DNA of 64,000 nucleotides from NCBI RefSeq assembly GCF_029223485.1, contig NZ_JARHTP010000034.1, positions 1-64,000 on the forward strand, read 5' to 3'. Of this stretch, positions 43,930-52,377 are shown one piece after another (the stretch's first letter is position 1; each line of letters starts with the position of its first letter). Origin of the DNA: Streptomyces coacervatus (GTDB taxonomy: Bacteria; Actinomycetota; Actinomycetes; Streptomycetales; Streptomycetaceae). The notes under the pieces are model-generated. The model saw only the letters and a list, made by a program, of their open reading frames with translations. It was not told the origin of the DNA and did no database searches. The position numbers and the translations under genes are program-made.

Positions 43930-44874
43930 ATGGGTGTCGAGATCTGTGTGGAAGGGCTGACCAAGTCCTTCGGTCACCAGGTCATCTGGCAGGACGTCTC
44001 GCTGACGCTGCCCGCCGGGGAGGTCTCGGTCATGCTCGGGCCCTCCGGCACGGGCAAGTCGGTGTTCCTCAAGACGCTCGTCGGGCTGCTGAAGCCGGAC
44101 CGGGGCAGCGTGAAGATCGCGGGCCGGGACATCACCCGGCTGCGCGAGCACGAGCTGTACGAGGTGCGGAAGCTGTTCGGTGTGCTGTTCCAGGACGGCG
44201 CGCTGTTCGGCTCGATGAATCTCTACGACAACATCGCGTTCCCGCTGCGCGAGCACACCCGTAAGTCCGAGAGCGAGATCCGGCGCATCGTGCTGGAGAA
44301 GATGGACATGGTCGGGCTGATCGGTTCGGAGCCGAAACTCCCCGGTGAGATCTCCGGCGGGATGCGGAAGCGGGCCGGGCTGGCCCGGGCGCTGGTCCTC
44401 GATCCCGAGATCATCCTCTTCGACGAGCCCGACTCCGGGCTCGATCCCGTCCGCGTCGCCTATCTCAACCAGCTCATCGTCGACCTCAACGCCCAGATCG
44501 ACGCGACCTTCCTGATCGTCACGCACGACATCGCCTCCGCCCGCCAGGTCCCGGACAACATCGGGCTGTTGTTCCGCCGCGAGCTGGTCATGTTCGGGCC
44601 GCGGGAGGAGCTGCTGACCAGCGAGGAGCCGGTCGTGCGGCAGTTCCTGAACGGCAGGATGCAGGGCCCGATCGGCATGGCGGAGGAGAAGGACGCGGCC
44701 CAGGTCGAGCAGGAGCTCGCGCAACTGGGCAACGGCAGCACACAGACTCCCGGCAGTCAGGCTCTGACTCCCCGCCTGCTGCCGGGCCCGGGCATCCTCC
44801 GGCCGCCGCGCTGGAACGCGATCGCCGAGCGGGAAGCGGAGCTGCGGCGCCGGAAGGCGGTGGCGGACGTATGA
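43930..44874 (+). CDS. mceG: Mce-system ABC transporter ATPase
   Basis: This 314-aa ATPase should power the lipid importer built from the two YrbE permeases. It has Walker A GPSGTGKS, Q-loop 'GVLFQDGALFGSMNLYDN', signature 'ISGGMRKRAGLARAL', Walker B 'IILFDEPDSGLDP' and H-loop 'VTHD', as in MlaF/MceG. The C-terminal 70 residues are an extra tail rich in Gln and Arg. ATG 43930 has AGAGG nine bases upstream; GTG 43921 is an alternative. It overlaps yrbE-A by four bases, so the ATPase is in the operon, unlike in Mycobacterium. Confidence 0.93.
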   Translation: MGVEICVEGLTKSFGHQVIWQDVSLTLPAGEVSVMLGPSGTGKSVFLKTLVGLLKPDRGSVKIAGRDITRLREHELYEVRKLFGVLFQDGALFGSMNLYDNIAFPLREHTRKSESEIRRIVLEKMDMVGLIGSEPKLPGEISGGMRKRAGLARALVLDPEIILFDEPDSGLDPVRVAYLNQLIVDLNAQIDATFLIVTHDIASARQVPDNIGLLFRRELVMFGPREELLTSEEPVVRQFLNGRMQGPIGMAEEKDAAQVEQELAQLGNGSTQTPGSQALTPRLLPGPGILRPPRWNAIAEREAELRRRKAVADV

Positions 44875-45641
44875 GACTGTCGCCGACCGGAGCGCTCCGG
44901 CAGTCGGGGAATCTGTTCGCGATGGCGCTGGACGTCGTCCGGACGCTGCCCCGACGGCCGTTCCAGGCAAGGGAGTTCATCCAGCAGGCCTGGTTCATCG
45001 CGAGTGTCACGATCCTGCCCACGGCCCTCGTGTCCATTCCCTTCGGGGCGGTCATCGCGCTACAGATCGGCAGCCTGACCCGGCAGCTCGGTGCCCAGTC
45101 CTTCTCCGGCGCCGCCTCCGTGCTCGCCGTGCTGCGCGAGGCCTCGCCGATCGTCACCGCGCTGCTGATCGCGGGCGCCGGCGGCACGGCGATCTGCGCG
45201 GACCTCGGGGCGCGGAAGATCCGCGAGGAGATCGACGCGATGCAGGTCCTCGGCATCGATCCGATCCACCGGCTGGTCGTGCCGCGGGTGCTGGCCTCGA
45301 TGGTGGTGGCCGTGCTGCTCAACGGGCTGGTGTCGGTGGTCGGGGTGGCCGGCGGCTACTTCTTCAACGTCGTTCTGCAGAACGGCACCCCGGGCGCCTA
45401 TCTCGCCTCCTTCACCACCCTCGCCCAGCTCTCCGACCTGTGGGCGGCCGAGATCAAGGCACTCGTCTTCGGGGCGATCGCGGCGATCGTCGCCTCGTAC
45501 AAGGGACTCACCGCGAAGGGCGGGCCGAAGGGTGTGGGCGACGCCGTGAACCAGTCGGTGGTGATCACCTTCATGTTGCTGTTCGTGACGAACTTCGTGA
45601 TGACCGCGGTGTATTTCCAGGTCGTCCCGCAGAGGGGTTGA
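44871..45641 (+). CDS. Mce permease YrbE-A (MlaE family)
   Basis: This 256-aa inner-membrane permease has about five to six helices and the MlaE-type 'ATQLGARKIREEIDAMQVLG'-like coupling helix, seen here as DLGARKIREEIDAMQVLGID. It has the characteristic 'EASPIVTALLIAGAGGTAICA'. Its start overlaps the ATPase stop, and the next gene starts four bases after its stop. It pairs with YrbE-B as the channel for lipids or sterols brought by the MCE proteins. Confidence 0.93.
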   Translation: MRLSPTGALRQSGNLFAMALDVVRTLPRRPFQAREFIQQAWFIASVTILPTALVSIPFGAVIALQIGSLTRQLGAQSFSGAASVLAVLREASPIVTALLIAGAGGTAICADLGARKIREEIDAMQVLGIDPIHRLVVPRVLASMVVAVLLNGLVSVVGVAGGYFFNVVLQNGTPGAYLASFTTLAQLSDLWAAEIKALVFGAIAAIVASYKGLTAKGGPKGVGDAVNQSVVITFMLLFVTNFVMTAVYFQVVPQRG

Positions 45642-45644
45642 GGC

Positions 45645-46448
45645 ATGGCGCTGTTCAGCAGTCTGGAGGAGCTAGGCCGTCAACTCTCCTTCTATGGGCG
45701 TTCGTTGGCGTGGACGGGGCGCACCCTGCGCCGCTACAAGAAGGAGATCCTGCGGCTGCTCGCCGAGGTGAGCTTCGGCCGCGGCGCCCTCGCCGTCGTC
45801 GGCGGCACGGTCGGTGTGATCGCCTTTCTGTCCTTCTTCACCGGCACCGAGGTGGGGCTCCAGGGCTACGCGGCGCTCAACCAGCTCGGCACCTCCAACT
45901 TCGTGGCGTTCCTCTCGGCGTACTTCAACACCCGGGAGATCGCTCCCCTCGTAGCGGGTCTCGCGCTGTCCGCGACCGTCGGTGCGGGCTTCACCGCCCA
46001 GCTCGGCGCGATGCGGATCAGCGAGGAGACCGACGCCCTGGAGGTCATGGGCGTGCCCTCGCTGCCGTTCCTGGTGACCACCCGCATGATCGCCGGGTTC
46101 GTCGCCGTGATCCCGCTGTACGTGATCGGGCTGCTGTCCTCGTATCTCGCCGCCCGCACGATCACCACCGGCTACTACGGGCAGTCGGCCGGAACCTACG
46201 ACCACTACTTCTCCCAGTACCTGCCGCCGGTCGACGTCCTGTGGTCCTTCGGGAAGGTGCTGGTCTTCGCCGTCCTGATCATCCTCGTGCACTGCTTCTA
46301 CGGCTACTACGCGAGCGGCGGCCCGGCGGGCGTCGGCGTCGCGGTGGGCCGTGCCGTGCGGACCTCGATCGTGGCGATCAACGTTCTCGACTTCTTCCTG
46401 TCGTTGGCCATCTGGGGCGCCAACACGACCGTACGGATTGCGGGGTGA
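45645..46448 (+). CDS. Mce permease YrbE-B (MlaE family)
   Basis: This 267-aa permease is paralogous to its neighbour. It has the coupling segment 'QLGAMRISEETDALEVMGV' and the same helix pattern, ending 'SLAIWGANTTVRIAG'. In this family two different YrbE proteins form the transmembrane pair. The following MCE gene begins within a few bases. Confidence 0.93.
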   Translation: MALFSSLEELGRQLSFYGRSLAWTGRTLRRYKKEILRLLAEVSFGRGALAVVGGTVGVIAFLSFFTGTEVGLQGYAALNQLGTSNFVAFLSAYFNTREIAPLVAGLALSATVGAGFTAQLGAMRISEETDALEVMGVPSLPFLVTTRMIAGFVAVIPLYVIGLLSSYLAARTITTGYYGQSAGTYDHYFSQYLPPVDVLWSFGKVLVFAVLIILVHCFYGYYASGGPAGVGVAVGRAVRTSIVAINVLDFFLSLAIWGANTTVRIAG

Positions 46449-46453
46449 ACCGT

Positions 46454-47689
46454 ATGAGGGTGCTCAGACTGCGGTTGTACGGCGTGGTGTTCATCGCCGT
46501 ACTCGCCCTGCTGCTGTCGCTGTCCGTCGCCGTGTACCAGCAGGCGTTCACCCCGGCGGTACGGATCAGGCTGGAGGCCGACAGCCTCGGCAACCAGCTC
46601 GACCCGCGCGCCGACGTCAAGCTGCGCGGGCTGCTGGTCGGCGAGGTGCGCGAGGTGCACGCCGACGGGACGAGGGCGACGCTCGACATCGCGCTCAAGC
46701 CGGAGTACGCCGCCGACATCCCGTCCGACGTGCGGGCCCGGCTGCTGCCCAAGACGCTGTTCGGCGAGAAGTACGTCGACCTGGTCGCGCCCGCGCACAC
46801 CTCGGCCCGGCCGATCCGGGCCGGTGACGTCATCACCCAGGACCGCACCCGCGTCGGAGTCGAGCTGCAGCAGGTGATGAACGACCTGCTGCCGCTGCTG
46901 CGGACCGTGCAGCCCGGCAAGCTCAACGCCACGCTCTCCGCGTTCGCCACCGCCCTCGAAGGCCGCGGCGACCGGATCGGCGACAACCTCACGCGCCTGG
47001 AGGCCTATCTGCACCGCCTCAATCCCCATCTGCCGTCCCTCACCGAGGACTTCGCCCGGCTGGCCGATGTCGCGCAGGTGTACGGCGATGCGGCGCCGGA
47101 CCTGATGGAGGTCCTGCGCAACACCGTGACCACCAGCCGCACGCTCGTCGCGGAGAAGGACCGGCTCGCGTCCGCCCTCACCACCACCGCCGGTGCCGCG
47201 GCGACCGCGCACGACTTCCTCGACGCGAACGGCGACCGCTTGATCACCCTGGGGCAGGTCTCCCGCCCGACACTCGAACTCTTCGCCCGCTACTCCCCCG
47301 AGTACCCCTGCCTCCTGGCCGGCCTGGTCCACGAGGAGCAGGCCTCCGAGCAGGCCTTCCGGGGCGGCCGGATGCACATCACGCTTGAGGTCGTACGGCA
47401 GCAGGGCGCGTACCAGCCCGGCGAGGAGCCGCGTTACGCCGACCGGTCCGGGCCCGACTGCCGGGATCTGCCGCATCCTTCGGTGCCCGCCCCAGGGGTC
47501 CATCTCAACGACGGCTCCAGGAAGGGCAGTTCGTCCGGTCCGCTCGGTGTTTCCGCCACCCGGGCCGAACAGCGCGCCGTCGGTTCGCTCGTGTCGCCCG
47601 TGCTGGGTGTGCCCGCCGACGAGGTGCCGCCGGTCGCGACGCTGCTGTTCGGGCCGATGGCGCGCGGGACGGCGGTGAGTGTCGTATGA
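46454..47689 (+). CDS. mceA: MCE-family substrate-binding protein, first of six
   Basis: This 411-aa protein has one N-terminal transmembrane helix (about 5-28), the MCE domain (about 35-125: 'PRADVKLRGLLVGEVREV', 'LLPKTLFGEKYVDLVAP'), a long helical region (130-300) and a tail. MCE proteins form hexameric tubes that pass lipids to the permease. ATG 46454 follows GGGGTGA; GTG 46445 is possible. It overlaps the next gene by four bases. Confidence 0.92.
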   Translation: MRVLRLRLYGVVFIAVLALLLSLSVAVYQQAFTPAVRIRLEADSLGNQLDPRADVKLRGLLVGEVREVHADGTRATLDIALKPEYAADIPSDVRARLLPKTLFGEKYVDLVAPAHTSARPIRAGDVITQDRTRVGVELQQVMNDLLPLLRTVQPGKLNATLSAFATALEGRGDRIGDNLTRLEAYLHRLNPHLPSLTEDFARLADVAQVYGDAAPDLMEVLRNTVTTSRTLVAEKDRLASALTTTAGAAATAHDFLDANGDRLITLGQVSRPTLELFARYSPEYPCLLAGLVHEEQASEQAFRGGRMHITLEVVRQQGAYQPGEEPRYADRSGPDCRDLPHPSVPAPGVHLNDGSRKGSSSGPLGVSATRAEQRAVGSLVSPVLGVPADEVPPVATLLFGPMARGTAVSVV

Positions 47690-48723
47690 GGACATCGGCG
47701 GCGCGGCAGACCGCGGCTCCCCTCATCAAGTTCAGCCTCTTCGCGCTGGTGACGATCCTGGCGACGGCTCTGCTCGCCGCCACCATCGTCAATATCTCCT
47801 TCACTCCTGAACGCACCTACCGTGCCGTCTTCAGCGACGTCACCGGTCTGGAGAAGGGCGACGACATCCGGGTCGCCGGAGTGCGGGTCGGCCAGGTCCA
47901 GGGCATCCGGATCAAGGACCGTACGCTGGCGGAGATCACCTTCACCGTCGGCGCCGAACGGCCGCTGTTCACCAGCACCCATGCCGTCATCCGCTACCGC
48001 AACCTGGTCGGGCAGCGGTACGTCGCCCTGACCGAGGGCGCGGGCGACGGCACGCCGCTGAAGCCCGGCGGCACGATCCCGCTGCGGCGCACGCAGCCCG
48101 CGCTGGACCTCAACGCCCTGCTGAACGGCTTCAAGCCGCTGTTCGCGGCGCTCAGCCCGCAGGACGTCAACCAGCTCGCCACCGAGATCATCAAGACCCT
48201 GCAGGGCGAGGGCGGCACCGTCAACAGCCTTCTGGTGCACACCGCTTCGCTCACCACGACCCTCGCCGGCCGCGACAAGCTGATCGGCTCGGTGATCGAC
48301 AACCTGAACACCGTGCTGAGGACGCTGGACAAGCGGGGCGCCCGCTTCTCCGATCTGCTCAAGCAGTTGCGGCGGGTGATCTCCGGTCTCTCCGCCGACC
48401 GGGCACCCATCGGGCAGTCGCTGGCGAACATCGGCGATCTCACGGACGCCACCTCGGGTCTGCTGACGGACGCAAGGCCGCCACTGAAGGACGACATAGC
48501 CCAACTGACCGATCTCACCGGGACGTTGAACGACAACCAGAAGACCGTGGAGGGCGTCCTGAAGCGGCTGCCGAACAAGCTCAACGCGCTGACGGGGACC
48601 GCTTCCTACGGCTCCTGGTTCAACTTCTACCTCTGCGACTTCGACGGCCGGATCGTGCTGCCGAAGACGAAGCAGGCGCTCACCCCCGACCTGCATGTGG
48701 CGAGGGCGAGGTGCAGCTCATGA
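47686..48723 (+). CDS. mceB: MCE-family protein, second of six
   Basis: This 345-aa protein has an N-terminal helix (about 14-36), an MCE domain (40-130: 'LEKGDDIRVAGVRVGQVQGI', 'LVGQRYVALTEG') and a helical needle region with regular 'LTTTLAGRDKLIG', 'NTVLRTLDKRG' heptads. There is one Cys near the C-terminus ('FNFYLCDFDG'), as in MceB. It overlaps both neighbours by four bases (ATGA). Confidence 0.92.
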   Translation: MRTSAARQTAAPLIKFSLFALVTILATALLAATIVNISFTPERTYRAVFSDVTGLEKGDDIRVAGVRVGQVQGIRIKDRTLAEITFTVGAERPLFTSTHAVIRYRNLVGQRYVALTEGAGDGTPLKPGGTIPLRRTQPALDLNALLNGFKPLFAALSPQDVNQLATEIIKTLQGEGGTVNSLLVHTASLTTTLAGRDKLIGSVIDNLNTVLRTLDKRGARFSDLLKQLRRVISGLSADRAPIGQSLANIGDLTDATSGLLTDARPPLKDDIAQLTDLTGTLNDNQKTVEGVLKRLPNKLNALTGTASYGSWFNFYLCDFDGRIVLPKTKQALTPDLHVARARCSS

Positions 48724-49955
48724 GCCGGAAGACCCGCCCGGAACCGCTGGTGAAGGTGCGCATCGACCCGCCGAAGCTGCCGAAGCCACGGCTGCCCCGG
48801 CGAGCGCCCCGTGCGCGAGGGCCGGAACCGTTGATGAAGGTCCGTATCGACCCGCCCAAGCTGCCGAAGCCACGGCTGCCCCGGCGAGCGCCCCGGCCCC
48901 GCAAGCCGCAGCCGATGATGAAGGTGCGCATCGATCCGCCCAGGCTGCCCCGCATACGGCTTCGCCGTCCCCGCCTGATCCCGTTCCGGGAGCGCAACCC
49001 GGTCGTCATCGGGGCTGTGGGCCTCACCTTCCTCGCGCTGCTGACCGTGGCCGCGTTCAACGCCGACAGCCTGCCGTTCATCGGCGGCGGGAACACGTAC
49101 AGCGCGGCTTTCTCGGAGGCGGGAGGGCTCAAGCCCGGCGACGAGGTGCGGATCGCGGGTGTCAAGGTCGGCAAGATCGAGAACGTCGACCTGGACGGCG
49201 ACCATGTCAAGGTCACCTTCAAGGTCAAGGGCGATCCGGGCTTCGGCACCGACACCGGCGCGTCGATCCGGGTCAAGACGATCCTCGGTGCGAAGTACCT
49301 TGCGCTGCAGCCCAAGGGGCCCGGTCAGTTGAAGCCGGGCAGCGAGATCCCGCTGCGGCGCACCGTCCCGGCGTACGACGTCGTGCAGGCGTTCAGCGAT
49401 CTGACCACCACCTCGGAGAAGGTCGACACCGGCCGGCTGGCGAAGGCTCTGGACACCATCTCCAGCACCTTCCAGGACTCTCCGGCGGAGGTGCGTGCGT
49501 CCATCAAGGGTCTCTCGGAGATCTCCCGCACGGTGGCCTCGCGCGACCAGGCCCTCGGTGAACTCCTCGACCACGCGAACGGTACGACGGGCGTACTCGC
49601 CGACCGCTCCAAGGACTTCACCGCCCTGGTCGAGGACGGCGACAAGCTGTTCAAGGAGATCAGCAGGCGGCGCGAGGCGATCCACCGGCTGCTGAAGACC
49701 TCCGCCGCCCTCGGCATCGAGCTCTCCGGCCTGGTCCAGGACAACGACAAGGAGATCGGGCCCGCGCTCCAGGGCCTGAAGCGTGTGGTGCAGATGCTCG
49801 AACGCAACGAGGCAAGTCTCGACCGCAGTGTGCAACTGCTCGCGCCCTATGTGCGGGTCTTCACCAACGCCCTGGGCAACGGCCGATGGTTCGACTCCTA
49901 CGTCCAGAACCTGGTCGCCGCCCCGGTCGCGCCGCGGACGGGAGGCGCACAGTGA
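48720..49955 (+). CDS. mceC: MCE-family protein with cytosolic tandem repeats, third of six
   Basis: This 411-aa protein is unusual at its N-terminus. About 85 residues precede the transmembrane helix (about 93-112) and hold two full and one partial copy of a 28-residue basic Pro-rich repeat (KVRIDPPKLPKPRLPRRAP). A typical MCE domain (120-210: 'LKPGDEVRIAGVKVGKIENV', 'ILGAKYLALQPKG') and helical region follow. The repeats would face the cytosol, where they may contact the ATPase or another partner. Starts with an ATGA overlap. Confidence 0.92.
   Translation: MSRKTRPEPLVKVRIDPPKLPKPRLPRRAPRARGPEPLMKVRIDPPKLPKPRLPRRAPRPRKPQPMMKVRIDPPRLPRIRLRRPRLIPFRERNPVVIGAVGLTFLALLTVAAFNADSLPFIGGGNTYSAAFSEAGGLKPGDEVRIAGVKVGKIENVDLDGDHVKVTFKVKGDPGFGTDTGASIRVKTILGAKYLALQPKGPGQLKPGSEIPLRRTVPAYDVVQAFSDLTTTSEKVDTGRLAKALDTISSTFQDSPAEVRASIKGLSEISRTVASRDQALGELLDHANGTTGVLADRSKDFTALVEDGDKLFKEISRRREAIHRLLKTSAALGIELSGLVQDNDKEIGPALQGLKRVVQMLERNEASLDRSVQLLAPYVRVFTNALGNGRWFDSYVQNLVAAPVAPRTGGAQ
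48741..48971 (+). repeat. 84-bp tandem repeat in mceC
   Basis: There are two complete 84-bp units (48741-48824, 48825-48908) and a third partial, more diverged unit (to about 48971). Units 1 and 2 share a long identical core coding for PPKLPKPRLPRRAPR. It is in frame and conserved in protein sense. Confidence 0.85.
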
Positions 49956-51079
49956 AGCGCCTGAAGAGACGTCTGGCCCTGCTCACCGCACTGGCCCTGG
50001 TCGTCGGCCTCACCTATGTGCTGTGGCCGCGGCCCGAGCCGGTGCGCGTCACCGCCTATTTCCCACGCACCGTCGGCATCTACCCCGGCTCGGACGTCCG
50101 CGTCCTCGGTGTCAGCATCGGCGAGGTCAAGAAGATCACGCCCGAGGGCGACCGGGTGCGGGTGGACTTCGAGTACGACGAAGGCCGCAAGGTCCCCGCC
50201 GACGCCCAGGCCGCGATCATCAACTCCTCCGTGGTCAGCGACCGTTATGTGCAGCTGCTGCCGGTGTACCGGAAGGGTCCGGTCATGCGCAGCGGTGCCG
50301 TCATCCCCGAGAAGCGCACCGCCGTACCCGTGGAACTGGACCGGATCTTCGACAGTCTGCACACCACGGCCGACGCGCTCGGCCCCAAGGGTGCCAACAA
50401 GGACGGCTCCCTCTCCCGGCTGCTCGGGGTGAGCGCGGACAACCTCGACGGGCAGGGCGCGAACCTCAACCGGACGGTCCAGGACCTGTCGCAGGCGGTC
50501 ACCACGCTGTCCGACGGGCGTAAGGACCTGTTCGGCACGGTGCGGAACCTGCAGGTGTTCACGGCGGCGCTGGCGTCCGACGACAGGAGCGTGCGGTCCT
50601 TCAACTCCAGTCTCGCCCAGGTCGCGCAGCAGCTGTCGGGCGAGCGTCAGGACCTCGCGGACGCGCTCAGGAACCTGGGGACGGCGCTCGGCGACGTGTC
50701 CGCCTTCGTGAAGAAGAACAAGAACTCGCTGACCACGGACGTGAAGGGCCTCAGCAAGGTGACCAAGGTGCTCGTCACCCAACGGGCCGCCCTGGACGAG
50801 CTGTTGCGGGTCGCACCGGCGGGTCTGTCGAACCTGAACAACGCCTACAACCCGTCGTCCGGCACCCTCGACACCCGCAACAACGCCCAGCAGGCGCAGG
50901 ATCCGGCCTCGCTGCTGTGCTCCCTGCTCACGACGGCGGGCGACACGGGCGGCAAGAACCCCGACTGCAAGCAGCTGAAGAAACTCTTCGACTCCCTGCC
51001 CCAACTGCCCACGCAGGGCACCGCCGTGACGGGCACGGTCGACAGGACGCTCGGCGGAATCCTGGGGGCGAGCGCATGA
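49952..51079 (+). CDS. mceD: MCE-family protein, fourth of six
   Basis: This 375-aa protein has an N-terminal helix (about 9-25), an MCE domain (30-125: 'YPGSDVRVLGVSIGEVKKI', 'VSDRYVQLLPVYRKG') and a long helical region with repeated 'DLADALRNLGTALGDVSAF'-type heptads. A C-terminal part has two Cys ('LLCSLLT', 'NPDCKQLK'). GTG 49952 overlaps the previous stop (GTGA). Confidence 0.92.
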   Translation: MKRLKRRLALLTALALVVGLTYVLWPRPEPVRVTAYFPRTVGIYPGSDVRVLGVSIGEVKKITPEGDRVRVDFEYDEGRKVPADAQAAIINSSVVSDRYVQLLPVYRKGPVMRSGAVIPEKRTAVPVELDRIFDSLHTTADALGPKGANKDGSLSRLLGVSADNLDGQGANLNRTVQDLSQAVTTLSDGRKDLFGTVRNLQVFTAALASDDRSVRSFNSSLAQVAQQLSGERQDLADALRNLGTALGDVSAFVKKNKNSLTTDVKGLSKVTKVLVTQRAALDELLRVAPAGLSNLNNAYNPSSGTLDTRNNAQQAQDPASLLCSLLTTAGDTGGKNPDCKQLKKLFDSLPQLPTQGTAVTGTVDRTLGGILGASA

Positions 51080-52377
51080 GCACACGACGCAAGGGCGGGG
51101 CGCTCGCCTGGGCAGCGGCCGGTTCGCTGCTGCTGTCCGGCTGCCAGTTCAACGGCTGGTACGACGTCCCGCTGCCCGGCGGCGCCGCCGACGACGGGCA
51201 CGCCTACCACGTCACCGTCGACTTCCGTGACGTCCTCGACCTGGTGCCGCAGTCCGCGGTGAAGGTGAACGACGTCACCGTGGGCGCGGTGGAGAAGGTC
51301 GAACTGGACGGCTGGCACGCGCGCGTGCGGCTGCGGGTCGCCGACTCGGTGAAGCTGCCCGCGAACGCGGTCGCCGAACTCCGGCAGACCAGCCTGCTCG
51401 GCGAGAAGTACGTGGCGCTCGCCGCCCCGACGGGCACGCCGGCCGTGGGCCGGCTCCGCGACGGCGACCGCATCCCGCTCTCCCGCAGCGGCCGCAACCC
51501 CGAGGTCGAGGAGGTGCTCTCCGCACTGTCCGCCCTGCTCAACGGCGGTGGAGTCGCCCAGCTCAAGACGATCACCGTGGAGCTGAACAAGGCCCTGGAC
51601 GGCCGGGAGAACCGGGTCAGGTCACTGCTGACGGAGCTGAACACGTTCGTCGGCGGACTGGACAAGCAGAAGACGGACATCATCCGCGCGATCAAGGCCG
51701 TCGACCGGCTCGCGGGGCGGCTCGGCAAGGAGAAGAAGACCATCGCCGCGGCCGTCGACACGATGCCGCCCGCACTGAAGGTCCTGGCCGACCAGCGGCG
51801 CAACCTGACGAAGATGCTCACCGCCCTGTCGAAACTCGGCAAGGCGGGCACCAAGGTGGTCGACGCCTCGCACGACGACACGGTTGCGAATCTCAAGAAG
51901 CTCCGCCCGATTCTGCAGCAGCTGAACAAGTCGGGCAGCGATCTGCCCAACTCCCTTGAGCTGCTGACCACTTACCCGTTCCCGCGCAACGCCGTGGACG
52001 CCGTCAAGGGCGACTACGTCAACCTGCACCTCACCGCGGATCTCAACCTCGCGGACCTCTACGGGAACACGGCGGGCAGCAACTCCGGCGGAGGCAACGG
52101 CGCTTCCCCGACGCCCGGCACCTCCACCGCGCCGGGCCTCCCCGATCTGCCGAGCGTCCCGACACCGACCCCGCTGCCGAGCACACCGAGCCTGCCGTCG
52201 TCGCCGTCCGTGCCGTCGACCGGCTCGGGCGGCGGCGGGCCGCTGTGTCCGCCGGTGTGCACGAGCAGCTACACCACCGGCGACTACACCACCGGCAGCT
52301 ACACGACCGGAGCAAAGCCGCCCGAGGGCATCGACCTCGCGCTCGCCGAGCTGATGCTGAAGGGGGTCCAGCCGTGA
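51076..52377 (+). CDS. mceE: MCE-family lipoprotein, fifth of six
   Basis: This 433-aa protein has a lipoprotein signal peptide with lipobox LLLSGC (Cys about 24), as expected for MceE/LprK-type members. The MCE domain is at 40-130 ('QSAVKVNDVTVGAVEKV', 'LLGEKYVALAAPTG'), followed by a helical region. A low-complexity Pro/Ser/Gly tail (340-400) ends in three YTTG-containing pentapeptides before 'PPEGIDLALAELMLKG'. It overlaps both neighbours. Confidence 0.93.
   Translation: MSTRRKGGALAWAAAGSLLLSGCQFNGWYDVPLPGGAADDGHAYHVTVDFRDVLDLVPQSAVKVNDVTVGAVEKVELDGWHARVRLRVADSVKLPANAVAELRQTSLLGEKYVALAAPTGTPAVGRLRDGDRIPLSRSGRNPEVEEVLSALSALLNGGGVAQLKTITVELNKALDGRENRVRSLLTELNTFVGGLDKQKTDIIRAIKAVDRLAGRLGKEKKTIAAAVDTMPPALKVLADQRRNLTKMLTALSKLGKAGTKVVDASHDDTVANLKKLRPILQQLNKSGSDLPNSLELLTTYPFPRNAVDAVKGDYVNLHLTADLNLADLYGNTAGSNSGGGNGASPTPGTSTAPGLPDLPSVPTPTPLPSTPSLPSSPSVPSTGSGGGGPLCPPVCTSSYTTGDYTTGSYTTGAKPPEGIDLALAELMLKGVQP
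52267..52311 (+). repeat. 15-bp tandem repeat (SYTTG/DYTTG) in mceE
   Basis: Three in-frame units code for SYTTG, DYTTG and SYTTG, directly after two Cys-containing residues (PPVCTS). It lies in the exposed tail of the lipoprotein. Confidence 0.75.

Noticed and set aside
45440..47689. 749-codon frame ending as mceA
   Set aside because: Its first half runs through YrbE-A/B in a wrong frame; the real gene starts at 46454 with a ribosome site.
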